A stretch of DNA of 64,000 nt from VRUE01 sp963715455 (GCA_963715455.1 OY970245.1:186001-250000); one strand, 5' to 3'; positions 41,424 to 50,898 are shown, counted from the stretch's first letter. Program-made: numbers and translations. The notes: generated by a model not told the origin, from the sequence alone.

Positions 41424-44306
41424 CTACCCCCTGCGCTTGCGCTGCTTGGCCTTGCCCGACTTGCCCTGCTTGGCGCACTTGGCCTTGACCACCGGCTTCG
41501 TGTTGGAGAGCTCGCCGTTTTGGCCGGTGAATTCGGAGATCGCCTTGTGCTTGCCTTTGCAGAGGTTGGTGGAGTTGACGATCAGGCCTTTTTTGCCACC
41601 TTGCATGGTCAAGACGAATTTACTCACCGGGGCATCAGGGACAGCCTCGAAGGTGTTTCTGATCCTGCCTTTCAAGGAATCAATGCGCCCGACCACATCG
41701 ACGGTGATCTTCTCGTGGTGAAGCGAGGCGACTAGATCAGGGAGCTGGTGCTCAGATGATCTGAGGTAGACCGGGCCTTCGAGGGGCTCTGCGAGCACTG
41801 GGGTATAGGCCCTTGCGAAACCGTAGACCGAGCCCGCTGGGCACTGATCTGCTCTGAACTGCACCCTGGTGCAGATCGTTTTGATGTGGCCCTGTTCGAG
41901 GAAGGCCGACTTGGGCAGGGTGACCCTGGCTCTGGCGATGTTGGCTTCACCGCCTTCGGGACCGCCGTTCATGTTGAGCACCGCCCTGAAGGCCGGCCAG
42001 TCGCCACGCTTGGTGCCGCCCTTGAGGCGCAGGCTCAGCTTCGGCTTGAACTCCAAGGCGGCGCAATCGGCTGCCTGGAAGGGCGTTGAGACAGTCACCG
42101 GCCTGTCATCGACAGTCGAGCCGAAGTCCAACCCCGAGCCCAGAAGCGTCGATGCCGTCGAGGTCCTTTCGCAGTTGGTCGGGTTGAAGACGAACTTCGG
42201 CCGATCGGTTGCCGCCCTGATGTCGCGCAGGTGCACCGGGATGCCTTTGATGATGTGGGGGATCGGGTCTGAGCCGGTGGCGTCGATGAAGACTTCGGCG
42301 GTCTCGCGGTCGACGCGGAAGGCGAGCCTGACGACGACGGTGCCGATGTCGAAGGGACCTACTCGGCCGGCGGTGATCGAGACCATCGAGATGGCTGAGC
42401 CGTTATATGGCCCTGCTAGGTAGATCTTGCCCGGGGCATAGGCGAGGGTCTGGCCTACGCCTGAGCCGGCGAAGGTGCTGCCGAGCTGGGAGGCAGCGGG
42501 GCAGCTTGGGTTATCAATCTCTTCCTGGCCGCCGTGGGGGCCTGTCCTTGCTTCGGCTTGAGCAATGCCCGCCTCTGAGCAGTAGGGGATGCCAGCGAGG
42601 ATTCCGGCGATGCCCGGCGGCAGCTTGATCGAGAAGTTGGTGAACTCCTGTTCGCTATCGGTTCTGAAGAGCCTGACGTCAAAGGGGCTGAAGGTGCCAC
42701 CGGCGTTGTTGCGGGTGCCGGCGAAGAGGCCCGGTTTGAAGGGCGGCAATCCTCCGCTTGGACAAGCCGCCCCACCGGGGCCGCTGATGATCTCAAAGGC
42801 CGAGCTGGTGGTTACGGGGTCATTGCCCGACCAGGGGAAGAGCTTGGCGGAAGCCTCATAGGTCCCACAAGCCGGTGGAGATGCCAAGGGTGAGCGAGCG
42901 CCCTCGCGGAAGTGCAGCTTGAAGTTGGAGAAGGGCAGCTGCGGCATGTCCTTGGCCACCGTCGTGAGCTGTCCGGTGACCGGGTCGGGGATCACCTCCA
43001 GGGCCTGCACGACCCTGATCCCCAGCTTGGCGTTCTTGATCACCACATACATCGCGATCAAGGAGTCAAAGGGGTTCTCATAGGGCTCGGCGACGTAGAG
43101 GGCGCCGTTGACCTTTTCTTCGAGGACAGGGGTTTCCACTTCGACGGTGCCGATCTTTGAGGCGCTGGGGCAGCCTGTTCCTGCTTCGGAGAAGGCGGTC
43201 TCCTTATCTAGCTGGGCTTCTGTGCAGACCTCGAGCCCTTCTGCCACCGAAGGGTTGACCGTGAAGCCCTCAGGCAGAGTTACCTCGGTGCGCTTGATCG
43301 TCGAGGCGGCGATGCCCTGTGGATCGAGGATGCCCTGGTCGACTACGTCGAGGCCGAAGTCAAGGCCGGTTGGCGAGGAGGCGGCTTTGGTGGTGGGAGA
43401 AGCGGAAATACCGGGAGCGAAGTCAAGCGCCGCGCACTCACTGAGACCCAGGGGCAGCGGCGGTTCGCCGTCGTCGTTGGTCTCGGCGAAGGCGTTGACG
43501 AAGACCTCCGGCACTCCCCAGGAGTTGGCTTCGAAGTCGGCCCGCAGGGGGCCCGTGCAGGATGAGGGCAGGGTGATCAGCGGCTCACCGGTGCCATCGA
43601 CCCCACAGAGATCGCTCTCTAGGGTCAGCACGCATTGGCCACGATCGATGTCGTGCACGTCGGCCAGCGGATCGGACCACAGCGTCAGCGTCGCCCCGTA
43701 GATCAGGATCGACTGGCCGATGCCGTGGAAGGAGGCGAGCACCCGGTAGGGGTGCTCTTCGGAGAGCTTCACGTCGAAGACCACCGGCACCCCGATGAAG
43801 ACGAAGCCGAACTTGGCCAGCGTGCCCGGTGGGGACATTAGGTTGTAGACGGGGACCCTGGCTTTGATCTGGTTGGTGGAGGGGCCTGCATTGGACGCGC
43901 CCCAGACGTTGATGTAGCCGACCGAAGAAGTGATTGGACAGCTGGGGTACTTGAGCCCCGAGGGGGTGCTGAGCAATTTGGAGAACTGCGGCCCGGTGCA
44001 GCGCGGCGTCGCGGTCGGCACCCCCGCGAAGCCCTCGGGCAGCTCGGTGTAGAGGTCTTTGACCGCGTCGTCGGGCACTTCGAAGCCTTGGTCGTCGATG
44101 GTCGTCTCGAAGTTGACCGTGGTCGCCATCGCGAAGGGATGGGCGCCCGCCTGGACCACCGGTGAGCCGTCTTGCTCGTCGAAGCTGAGCTCGGTGAATT
44201 TGATGCCGAAGTCGGCGCTCGCCTTGGGGGCGGCGAAGGCGAACAGTGCCAGGGTCGCCACGGCCAGCGCCAGCAGGCCTTTGTGAGTGGACTTCACGGC
44301 GCTCAT
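41424..44306 (-). CDS. Large secreted four-repeat protein, 960 residues (copy B)
   Basis: Starts at ATG 44306, overlapping the NHL gene stop by 4 bases exactly as in copy A. Signal peptide ends FAAPKASA. The four Cys-Pro-led repeat units are retained and the tail is again basic (KQGKSGKAKQRKRRG). Most differences from copy A lie in the first repeat (for example ETTIDDQGFEVPDD against DINVDEGGLEAPDD). Confidence 0.78.
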   Translation of the reverse strand: MSAVKSTHKGLLALAVATLALFAFAAPKASADFGIKFTELSFDEQDGSPVVQAGAHPFAMATTVNFETTIDDQGFEVPDDAVKDLYTELPEGFAGVPTATPRCTGPQFSKLLSTPSGLKYPSCPITSSVGYINVWGASNAGPSTNQIKARVPVYNLMSPPGTLAKFGFVFIGVPVVFDVKLSEEHPYRVLASFHGIGQSILIYGATLTLWSDPLADVHDIDRGQCVLTLESDLCGVDGTGEPLITLPSSCTGPLRADFEANSWGVPEVFVNAFAETNDDGEPPLPLGLSECAALDFAPGISASPTTKAASSPTGLDFGLDVVDQGILDPQGIAASTIKRTEVTLPEGFTVNPSVAEGLEVCTEAQLDKETAFSEAGTGCPSASKIGTVEVETPVLEEKVNGALYVAEPYENPFDSLIAMYVVIKNAKLGIRVVQALEVIPDPVTGQLTTVAKDMPQLPFSNFKLHFREGARSPLASPPACGTYEASAKLFPWSGNDPVTTSSAFEIISGPGGAACPSGGLPPFKPGLFAGTRNNAGGTFSPFDVRLFRTDSEQEFTNFSIKLPPGIAGILAGIPYCSEAGIAQAEARTGPHGGQEEIDNPSCPAASQLGSTFAGSGVGQTLAYAPGKIYLAGPYNGSAISMVSITAGRVGPFDIGTVVVRLAFRVDRETAEVFIDATGSDPIPHIIKGIPVHLRDIRAATDRPKFVFNPTNCERTSTASTLLGSGLDFGSTVDDRPVTVSTPFQAADCAALEFKPKLSLRLKGGTKRGDWPAFRAVLNMNGGPEGGEANIARARVTLPKSAFLEQGHIKTICTRVQFRADQCPAGSVYGFARAYTPVLAEPLEGPVYLRSSEHQLPDLVASLHHEKITVDVVGRIDSLKGRIRNTFEAVPDAPVSKFVLTMQGGKKGLIVNSTNLCKGKHKAISEFTGQNGELSNTKPVVKAKCAKQGKSGKAKQRKRRG

Positions 44307-47300
44307 CGGCGGCCTCCTCTGTCACGCTTGTGTCGCGCTTTGCGCTGCTTGGCTTTCTTCTTGGCTTTGGCGCTCTTCTTCTTTGCTTTTGCCTTCTTGG
44401 CTTTCTTGGCAGCGGGTTTGGGGTTGCCGGGGCCCTGGTAGCCCTGGCTCGCGTAGGAGGGCTCGGCCGGTGGGCTGATCGGGGACTGGCAGGCTTCGCC
44501 CTCGCACTCCGCGGCTGGGGCTGGTGGCTGGGGGAAGCCGCCATTGACGCGCGCGTCATAGACGTCGATCTGGCCGACGTCTTGGGGTAGCAGCTTCGTC
44601 TCGGTGAAGAAGAAGACGTCTTGCCCGTCGGTTGAGGCGTCGATGAATTCGGCCTTCGCCGGGCCCTTGCCGTCGGAGATCAGGCTGATACAGCCCTCGT
44701 GGGCGGGGTTGAAGCCCAGCGCAGTGTCGGTGCATTCACCGGTGCCCTCGGCCTCCCACTGGTAGACGTCCTGGCGGCTGTTGGTGTCGGTGAGGACGAG
44801 GCGGTTGAGGCTGTTGAAGAAGGCTCGGTTGCCATCCTCGGAGAGCGCCCGCGGGGCGTGGAACTGCATTTCCCAGCCGGGGATGCTTGCGGCGTAGAGG
44901 TAGCCCGTTTTTTCGTTGAGTGAGATTTCGAGCTGTGCCGCCTGCGGGCGCGCGCCGGTCGGCAGGCAGGAGAGGCAGGCCAATTTGTCGGCCTCGGCGT
45001 CGTAGCGGAAGACCTCGGCGGCGGCTTGGCCGCTCTCGCGATCGAGGTTGTCGGCGCCGGTCAGCGCCCCCCTGGTCGCAAAGAGCGCCGTCGCGCCGTC
45101 CGGCGTCACCCGCGAGAGGCGTTCCCAGGGCCTGAGCGCAGCTAGGCGGTTTTTCGCCGCCCCGCTGTCCCCAGGCACTTCCTGATTTGGCAGGGTGGCG
45201 ATCAAGCGCAGCGCTTCGCCGTCTTCGTGCAGGTAGAGGTTGGGCTGGCCCGCCACTGCCCCTTCGGCCAGGGCGCTGGTCGAGACGAAATAGATCCGCG
45301 CGAGGTCCTCGCTGGCCCCCATCACGCCCAGCACCCCGCTTGCCGCAAGCGTCGTCGATGCGCGCGTTGGCTCGTCGAAGCGACGCAGCTGGCCGGCTTC
45401 GGTGTAGAGGGCCTGCTCACCATCGGGGCTGGCGGTCCAGAAGGTCGCCGCGCCGGTCGAGACGGCGACGGTTTCGCCGCCTTCGATCCGCACATACAGT
45501 TTGCGATTGCCGCCACTGGTTTCGCTCCAGTAGATCAGGCGGCCATCGTCGGAAACCGCCCCGGCGACGTTGTCTTCGCGGCCGTTTTCGAATCCTCCGG
45601 CCTGGGAGCCCGCTATGGAGCTCTCCGTGGACGGGGTCTCGCCGGGCCTGACGCTGACCAGGCGCAGCTGGCCTTCGAAGGACTCATAGAGCTGGTTGAT
45701 CGTGGTGCTCGCCACCGCGTTGGGGGTGAGCTTGTCTTGCACGGTGAAGACGGTGTGTTTGCCGTCGGCGGAAATGCCCCGCAGTTCGGGGACGAAGGAG
45801 TCGGCGTCTTGCACCGGTGGCGGGGTCGTGGTCAGCGCTTCGTAGTCACCGCCGAGGTTGTCGCGGCGGTAGAGGTTGGCAAAGCCCGGCACCGAGCCTT
45901 CGGCAAGCGAGAAGTCGGAGTCCTGCAGGACCCAGCCGCTTGAGAGGTCCTCCGAGAAGGCCTTGTATTGGGCATCGAGGCTGTCGAAGATGGTCAGCAC
46001 CGAGCCCGAGTCGCGCGGCGGTGAGATGCCCGTCGTCAACCAGCCCTGCGGCCCTCGCGTCGAGAGGTACTGGCTGGAGTAGGAGCCCGAGGGGGAATCG
46101 CCGAAGGCGGCGGTGGCCGAGTAGGTGATCTTCTCGCCCGAGGCGGCGCCCTGGTCGAGGCGGGCCGGGAAGCCGACCGACTGAATGAAGACCGAGATGT
46201 CGGCACCCAGCTTGTCGACCGGGGATACCATCTCATAGGCGCGACAGTCGGCCAGCGCCGCCGAGGGGCCGGTCCGGAAGGCCTGGTTGGGGCAGCTCGT
46301 GCTGACCTGCTTGGGCAGAGCGAAGGTGGTGAAGGTGCGGTCAGGGCCGAAGACCGGATCCTCGTCGCCCGAGCTCTCGGCACTGAAGCGGTAGTGGTAG
46401 GTGGTACCTGGCTCGAGGCCGGAGAGCACGACGCCGTCGCTGGTCACGTCTTTCTTGACGATGCCGGCGCCGAGCTGGCGCTCGGGCAGCGTCTGGCAGC
46501 CGCCGCCTGAGCAGGGCGCCGTGCCGTATTCAAGCTGGTAGGCAGTGTCCTCCCAGAAGTTGGGGTTGATCTCGGCCTTCAGCACCGCCGACTCGCTGCC
46601 CACCGAGCTGGCGAACTGAGCGTTTACCTCGGGTGGGGCGGGCGGTGGCGGCCACTTGTCGGGTGGGGTGCCGTGAACCTCGACGAAGGCGACTCCCGGG
46701 AAGAGGAAGATCGAATCGTGCACCACATAGAGATCGGCCTCTCCGCTAGCCGTCACCACGTTCGTCGTAGCTGCCGGCAGCCATACGTTTTCCCCCGATT
46801 TGCTGGTCGAGGGGCAACAGCTTTCGACTTCCTCGCCGAGGCCGTCAAGCTCCAGCAGGTGGGGGTTGTTACTGGGGAGTGAGTTGCCGTTCGGTTCCGG
46901 GTCGTCAGTGAGGTAGACCGTCCCGCCCGGCGCCGTCGCGCTCGCTTCCACGGCGGTCACCGGCAGCGGGTAGATCACCGCGCCGCTGTTCTCGTTCAGG
47001 CGGTAGGAGTCAGCCGCTTCGGCTCCCCAGCCATAGCTGAAGTAGATGTCGCCGCTTTCGGGGTCGAGCGCCAGGGCGCCCGGGCCGCCCGGTTCGGGCA
47101 GCGGCAGTGAGCTCAGGTAGTTGCCGTCTTCGTCGAACTTCTGGATGCGGTGGCGGTCGCCGACGTAGACGGTGCCGTCGGCGGCGATGTCGATGTAGTC
47201 GCCGTTTCTCCCAGGAAATTCGAACGTGAACCCGGTCAAGAACTCGCTTGGGCCGGTGCCTTCGATGCCTGTACCGCATTCGTCGCCGCCGGTGATGTCT

Positions 47301-47854
47301 GCGGCGGCGCAGATGTCGGCGCCGCTGGTCTTGTTGACTTCGCCGCCGAACATGCGCAGGAAGTTGCCGGCCTGGCTGAAGACCTGGACGCGGGAGTTGT
47401 TGCGTTCGAAGACGTAGACCTCGCCGTTGGGCCCAACCGCGATTCCAGTCGGCCGATCCAGCTGGCCGGCTTTGTCGCCGTCGGTCCCTGCCTGGCAGAG
47501 CGCCACTTCCGGCTCAGACGTCGGTTCCGGCGGCCCGCAGGTCTGCGCTGCTGGGGAGCCGTCGGCGACGCCCCAGCCCCAGGACTTGACGAACAGGCCC
47601 CAGGCGGTGAACTCGCTGATGCGATGGTTGAGCCGATCGGAGACGAAGAGGTGGCCGTTGTCGGGGTCGGCGGCGATGCCACCGCCTTCGAACCAGAGCT
47701 GCCCCGCCCCGCTGCCGTACTCGCCGAAGCGGGTCAGTTCGGGGCCGATCTCGGCTTGCGCCGGAGCGGGGGTGAGGGCCAGGGCGCTCACGATCCCGAT
47801 CGCCATCGCGACCGAGATCGTGAGCGTGCGCAGCCGGTGCTGGATGGACGTCAT
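44303..47854 (-). CDS. Secreted NHL beta-propeller / FN3-like / second-propeller protein (copy B)
   Basis: 1183 residues. The signal peptide ends PAPAQA. The NHL part (GGIAADPDNGHLFVSDRLNH), the FN3-like module (YQLEYGTAPCSGGG ... GTTYHYRFSAES) and the second propeller follow in the same order as copy A. The C-terminal Lys-rich tail is longer in Lys-Ala repeats. Divergence from copy A is concentrated in exposed loops, which would fit changed binding partners. Confidence 0.82.
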   Translation of the reverse strand: MTSIQHRLRTLTISVAMAIGIVSALALTPAPAQAEIGPELTRFGEYGSGAGQLWFEGGGIAADPDNGHLFVSDRLNHRISEFTAWGLFVKSWGWGVADGSPAAQTCGPPEPTSEPEVALCQAGTDGDKAGQLDRPTGIAVGPNGEVYVFERNNSRVQVFSQAGNFLRMFGGEVNKTSGADICAAADITGGDECGTGIEGTGPSEFLTGFTFEFPGRNGDYIDIAADGTVYVGDRHRIQKFDEDGNYLSSLPLPEPGGPGALALDPESGDIYFSYGWGAEAADSYRLNENSGAVIYPLPVTAVEASATAPGGTVYLTDDPEPNGNSLPSNNPHLLELDGLGEEVESCCPSTSKSGENVWLPAATTNVVTASGEADLYVVHDSIFLFPGVAFVEVHGTPPDKWPPPPAPPEVNAQFASSVGSESAVLKAEINPNFWEDTAYQLEYGTAPCSGGGCQTLPERQLGAGIVKKDVTSDGVVLSGLEPGTTYHYRFSAESSGDEDPVFGPDRTFTTFALPKQVSTSCPNQAFRTGPSAALADCRAYEMVSPVDKLGADISVFIQSVGFPARLDQGAASGEKITYSATAAFGDSPSGSYSSQYLSTRGPQGWLTTGISPPRDSGSVLTIFDSLDAQYKAFSEDLSSGWVLQDSDFSLAEGSVPGFANLYRRDNLGGDYEALTTTPPPVQDADSFVPELRGISADGKHTVFTVQDKLTPNAVASTTINQLYESFEGQLRLVSVRPGETPSTESSIAGSQAGGFENGREDNVAGAVSDDGRLIYWSETSGGNRKLYVRIEGGETVAVSTGAATFWTASPDGEQALYTEAGQLRRFDEPTRASTTLAASGVLGVMGASEDLARIYFVSTSALAEGAVAGQPNLYLHEDGEALRLIATLPNQEVPGDSGAAKNRLAALRPWERLSRVTPDGATALFATRGALTGADNLDRESGQAAAEVFRYDAEADKLACLSCLPTGARPQAAQLEISLNEKTGYLYAASIPGWEMQFHAPRALSEDGNRAFFNSLNRLVLTDTNSRQDVYQWEAEGTGECTDTALGFNPAHEGCISLISDGKGPAKAEFIDASTDGQDVFFFTETKLLPQDVGQIDVYDARVNGGFPQPPAPAAECEGEACQSPISPPAEPSYASQGYQGPGNPKPAAKKAKKAKAKKKSAKAKKKAKQRKARHKRDRGGRR

Positions 47855-47894
47855 CGTCGATCCTTGCTGGTGGTCTGTTCTGGGCTCACCACTC

Positions 47895-48677
47895 CTATGG
47901 GGCCGTTACCGCCCAGGGACCGAACCAGGTGCTTCCCGATTCCGCAACGAAATACAGCATCGTCCCAGTGGGGCTGACCCCCGGAACGAACCCAGTGTTC
48001 TGCACGAACAAGATAGGAGCGGGGTCTGAGCCGCTCTTAAGGCCTTTGTACACGCAGAGGAAACCCGGATCGGCAGTGGGTACACCCGACACGATGCCCG
48101 GACAGTCTTCGTCGGGCGTTACGACGAATTTTGCGGTGTAGCTTCCTTCGACGGGAAGAGTGAAAGAGATCGGCGCGAGTACCGCTTCTCCGACTTCTTT
48201 GCCCCGAGCGTAGTACGTCCCGGTCTGCGTCTCACCGGATGGTAGAGCCCCACCAGCGGTCCAGGGTTCACCGTTTTTGCCGTTGCAGGCGTAGGTGTTG
48301 CCACTGGCCGAGACGAATTTGGAGCCGCCGACGCCGGTGCATTTATCGCCGTCGATGACGCCGGGGAACTGCTGGCTGGTGACGCTGGTGCCGTTAGTGC
48401 CGGTGGCGCCGGTCGGCCCGATTGGGCCAGCTGCGCCGTTTGAGCCGCTGGCGCCGGCATCGCCCTTGGCGCCTGCTGGTCCGGCGGGGCCCGCCGGACC
48501 AGCAGGGCCAGTAGCGCCTTTGGGCCCCTTGGGGCCGCGCTTGGCTTTGGCCGAGGCGGTTGCCTTGCCGTCGGAAGAGTTGTTGGCGGCGTAGGCGCCG
48601 CCGAGCATCGCGAAGACCAATGCGATAACCGAGATGACTCCGGGGATGCCGAAGCGGTTGCGTAGTGGCGAGAGCAT
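47895..48677 (-). CDS. Collagen-like, membrane-anchored protein (copy B)
   Basis: 260 residues from ATG 48677. Same N-terminal anchor (FGIPGVISVIALVFAMLGGA) and about 17 Gly-x-y triplets, again with GPAGPAGPAGPAG. The C-terminal globular domain differs clearly from copy A (DGDKCTGVGG onward) while keeping several cysteines, so ligand or partner specificity may have shifted. First gene of operon B. Confidence 0.85.
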   Translation of the reverse strand: MLSPLRNRFGIPGVISVIALVFAMLGGAYAANNSSDGKATASAKAKRGPKGPKGATGPAGPAGPAGPAGAKGDAGASGSNGAAGPIGPTGATGTNGTSVTSQQFPGVIDGDKCTGVGGSKFVSASGNTYACNGKNGEPWTAGGALPSGETQTGTYYARGKEVGEAVLAPISFTLPVEGSYTAKFVVTPDEDCPGIVSGVPTADPGFLCVYKGLKSGSDPAPILFVQNTGFVPGVSPTGTMLYFVAESGSTWFGPWAVTAP

Positions 48678-48678
48678 C

Positions 48679-48766
48679 GAAATCTCTTCTCCTTGTCCCG
48701 TGAGCCCCTCTGCCCGCCGCTTCCCTTTGCGGCTTCCTCGAGGCTCGGTTGTCCCTGTTTCCCTGT
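48679..48766 (-). ncRNA. Conserved 5' leader of operon B (candidate structured RNA)
   Basis: Matches 18795-18882 at 87 of 88 positions and can adopt the same nested hairpin. Similarity stops abruptly just upstream (after CTGTTTCCCTGT), which marks the 5' edge of the conserved element. The single difference changes Ala to Glu if read as a peptide, giving no sign of selection for coding. Confidence 0.5.
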
Positions 48767-48823
48767 TGTCCGGTTCGCAATCCCTACGCGAACTGAACTA
48801 GATCGTACATTGATCTTGCGGGA

Positions 48824-48852
48824 ATGAGAACAGATTCGTTTGTAAATGTCAA
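48824..48852 (-). promoter_or_regulatory. Sigma-70 promoter of operon B
   Basis: Minus-strand TTGACA (48852-48847), 17-base spacer, TCTCAT. The spacer holds ACAAACGAATCTGTTC, similar to the operator-like sequence in the promoter at 7998-8026. The -35 overlaps the stop codon of the upstream HTH-less TetR gene. Confidence 0.55.
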
Positions 48853-49328
48853 GGAGACTCGTCGGTACCTCTTGCGAGCAGGGATTTCGCCGCCCAGCTG
48901 CGGGCCGCGGCCCGGCCCACATAGGGCACGAGCAGCAGCTCGACCATTTCGGGAGCGCTCTGGCGCAGAGCGGCGGCGTCGCCGGAGCGCAGGCCGTCGG
49001 CCAAGATCTTTCCCACCCCACCGACCAGCGCCTGCTCGGTGCTCTTCGGACGGCGGCGATCCTGGGGCGCCTCGCCACGCAGCAGCTCGGCGAAGTGCTC
49101 GATCGTGCGCACGTAGCGCTGTCCGCCGTCGGGCTGTTGAATCAGCGACTCGATCGTCAGCAGGCGGGCGCGCTCGGGCTCAGCTACGGCGAACTCAACC
49201 GCCGCGTGAACCGCGGCAGCGACTTTGGCCGGCCAGACACCCTCTCCCTGGCAGGCCTCGAGCACGGCAACCTGGAGACGCCCCACCGCTCCCGAGAACT
49301 CGGATGCGAACTCATCCGTACATGACAC
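48849..49328 (-). CDS. TetR-like ligand-binding domain protein lacking the HTH
   Basis: 159 residues from GTG 49328. Only a TetR-type C-terminal domain is present (DEFASEFSGAVGRLQVAVLE ... QALVGGVGKILADGLR ... LLVPYVGRAAARSW). It resembles 7457-7927 (same DAEFAS/DEFASE entry and PYVGRA end). The frame upstream is antisense to the MerR gene, so no HTH is lost by mis-starting. It sits next to the promoter of operon B. Confidence 0.62.
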   Translation of the reverse strand: MSCTDEFASEFSGAVGRLQVAVLEACQGEGVWPAKVAAAVHAAVEFAVAEPERARLLTIESLIQQPDGGQRYVRTIEHFAELLRGEAPQDRRRPKSTEQALVGGVGKILADGLRSGDAAALRQSAPEMVELLLVPYVGRAAARSWAAKSLLARGTDESP

Positions 49329-49354
49329 ATGGCAACCATATACACAAGCGTTTT

Positions 49355-50113
49355 TTAGCGCGTGCGCTTCTTGCGAGCGGCGGCGCGCAGCGTCTGCTCG
49401 CTGGCTTTCTCGACCGCCTCGCCCATGGCGATCTGGAAGACGGCGAGCAGCGCGTCGGAGGCAAGCGGGCGCATGCGGTCGAGCGCTTCGCGCACCTTGG
49501 GCCAATCGGCTTCCGGGCGTCCGGCGCGGTCGAAGGGCTCCCAGACCTCCTTGACGAAGAGCTCGACGAAGGTGCGGGCGACGCCGTCGGCGTGGCGGCG
49601 CAGCTTCTCGGCCGTGATCAGGGCGCCCTCGGGGCCGACGCCAAGATCGGCGAGCGCCGCGGCGGCGCGCTGCAGGCGCGGGCTGATCACCTCGACCTTG
49701 CCGTCGGGCAAAGCGCGCAGGATGCCGAGCTTTTCGGCACGCTCCATGAGCTTGGGGTTGGGCGCCTCGCCGTTGCCCCAAAGCCCCTGCAGCTCCTCGG
49801 CCTCGATGATCTCCGGCGCCTCGTCCTCGAAGGGCGCCCGCAGGGCGCGGGTGAAGTCAAAGATCTCATTGGCCGAGCCCTCTCCCCCCTCGACCACGCG
49901 GCGGATCGCCTCGAGGTTGAGCCCATCGGCCTGCATCTCCCGGGTCAGCGCGATGCGCGCCACGTGCTCCTCGTTGTAGTAGCCGGTGCGGCCGCGGACC
50001 ACGGGCGGCGGCAGCAAGCCGCGCGTTTGGTGGGCGCGGATGTTGCGCACGGTCATGCCGGTGCGCTGCGCCAGCTCGCGAATCGTCATCTCGCCCTTGG
50101 CGGGTTTGGTCAC
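49355..50113 (-). CDS. MerR family transcriptional regulator
   Basis: 252 residues from GTG 50113, whose TGA overlap with the SDR stop implies coupling; ATG 50089 is an alternative. The winged HTH reads MTIRELAQRTGMTVRNIRAH then RGRTGYYNEEHVARI. A long helical C-terminal domain follows without the metal-binding cysteines of classic MerR. A redox or small-molecule sensor is possible. Confidence 0.87.
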   Translation of the reverse strand: MTKPAKGEMTIRELAQRTGMTVRNIRAHQTRGLLPPPVVRGRTGYYNEEHVARIALTREMQADGLNLEAIRRVVEGGEGSANEIFDFTRALRAPFEDEAPEIIEAEELQGLWGNGEAPNPKLMERAEKLGILRALPDGKVEVISPRLQRAAAALADLGVGPEGALITAEKLRRHADGVARTFVELFVKEVWEPFDRAGRPEADWPKVREALDRMRPLASDALLAVFQIAMGEAVEKASEQTLRAAARKKRTR

Positions 50114-50832
50114 TGACCCATCGTAAGCCGCAAACGCTGGCCGTTCATCTTCTCGGCGGCGCCTGAACAGAGGAATGCGATCGCCTCGGCGATGTCCTCG
50201 GCGGGGGTGAAGCTGGGGAAGTCCTCGTCGGGGCTCTCGGCGCGCATCTGCGGGGTGAGGATCGCGTCGACGACGATGATGTTGGCGGTCGCCGTCGTGC
50301 CTTCGAAGCCGTCGGCGAGGGCGAGGGCCCAGGCCTCGGCGGCGGCCTTGGCGGCCGCGTAGGCGGCGTTGGAGTTGGAGGGCGCCTGCGCCTGCTTGGC
50401 CGAGACGAGCACGAAGCGGCCGCGCTCGCCGGCAAGCAGCGCGTCGTGGAAGGCGCGGCTCGTGTGCTGGACGGTGCGGATCAGCAGGTCGTGCAGCAGG
50501 TCCCAGTCGGAGAGCGGCTCCTCGTGCAGCGGCTGGCCCCCACGCCAACCGCCGACCAGGTGGAGCAGCCCGTCGACCTGGCCGAAGCGCTCGAGCAGCG
50601 CCGCGCACCAGGCGCGCGTCGCTTCCTCGTCGAGCAGGTCGACGGCACGCCCGTCCCAGCGCTCGTCAGGCAGGTCGAGCGACGCGCCCACCTCATCGAC
50701 CCGCTCCTGCGAGACGTCAGCGCCAGCGACCGTCGCCCCAGCCGCCGCGAGCCGCTCGGCAACGACCGGCCCCAGCCCACCGGCAACCCCGGCGATCGCC
50801 ACCACACGGCCGTCGAGGTCACTCAGGCTCAT
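50110..50832 (-). CDS. Short-chain dehydrogenase/reductase
   Basis: 240 residues from ATG 50832 (GTG 50850 is possible). The Rossmann motif is present as AGVAGGLGPVVAERLAAAG. The usual catalytic Tyr-x-x-x-Lys appears as AAYAAAKAAAEAWA, preceded by the Ser of VLVSAKQAQ. NAD(P)-dependent oxidoreductase of unknown substrate, co-transcribed with the MerR gene. Confidence 0.87.
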   Translation of the reverse strand: MSLSDLDGRVVAIAGVAGGLGPVVAERLAAAGATVAGADVSQERVDEVGASLDLPDERWDGRAVDLLDEEATRAWCAALLERFGQVDGLLHLVGGWRGGQPLHEEPLSDWDLLHDLLIRTVQHTSRAFHDALLAGERGRFVLVSAKQAQAPSNSNAAYAAAKAAAEAWALALADGFEGTTATANIIVVDAILTPQMRAESPDEDFPSFTPAEDIAEAIAFLCSGAAEKMNGQRLRLTMGQ

Positions 50833-50884
50833 CGCAGCATCATCCCGCACCTTGCCAGCCGCAATGTTCTGTCTGAGGCATTTG

Positions 50885-50898
50885 CGAACATGTGTTCG
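50885..50898. promoter_or_regulatory. LexA (SOS) box between SDR and nuclease genes
   Basis: CGAACATGTGTTCG is a perfect CGAAC-N4-GTTCG site. It overlaps the GTG start (50892) of the nuclease ORF and lies 52 bases upstream of the SDR start. Control of the nuclease by LexA is the more likely role. Confidence 0.72.

Larger units (their letters stand above)
38018..48766. repeat. Paralogous secreted-protein locus, copy B
   Basis: Counterpart of 8113-18882 in the same orientation, about 30 kb away. Gene order, junctions and lengths are conserved. Nucleotide matches extend over synonymous positions in many stretches (for example around 11650-11710 against 41565-41625), which suggests a recent duplication or gene conversion. 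The NHL and collagen-like genes have diverged most. Confidence 0.9.
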
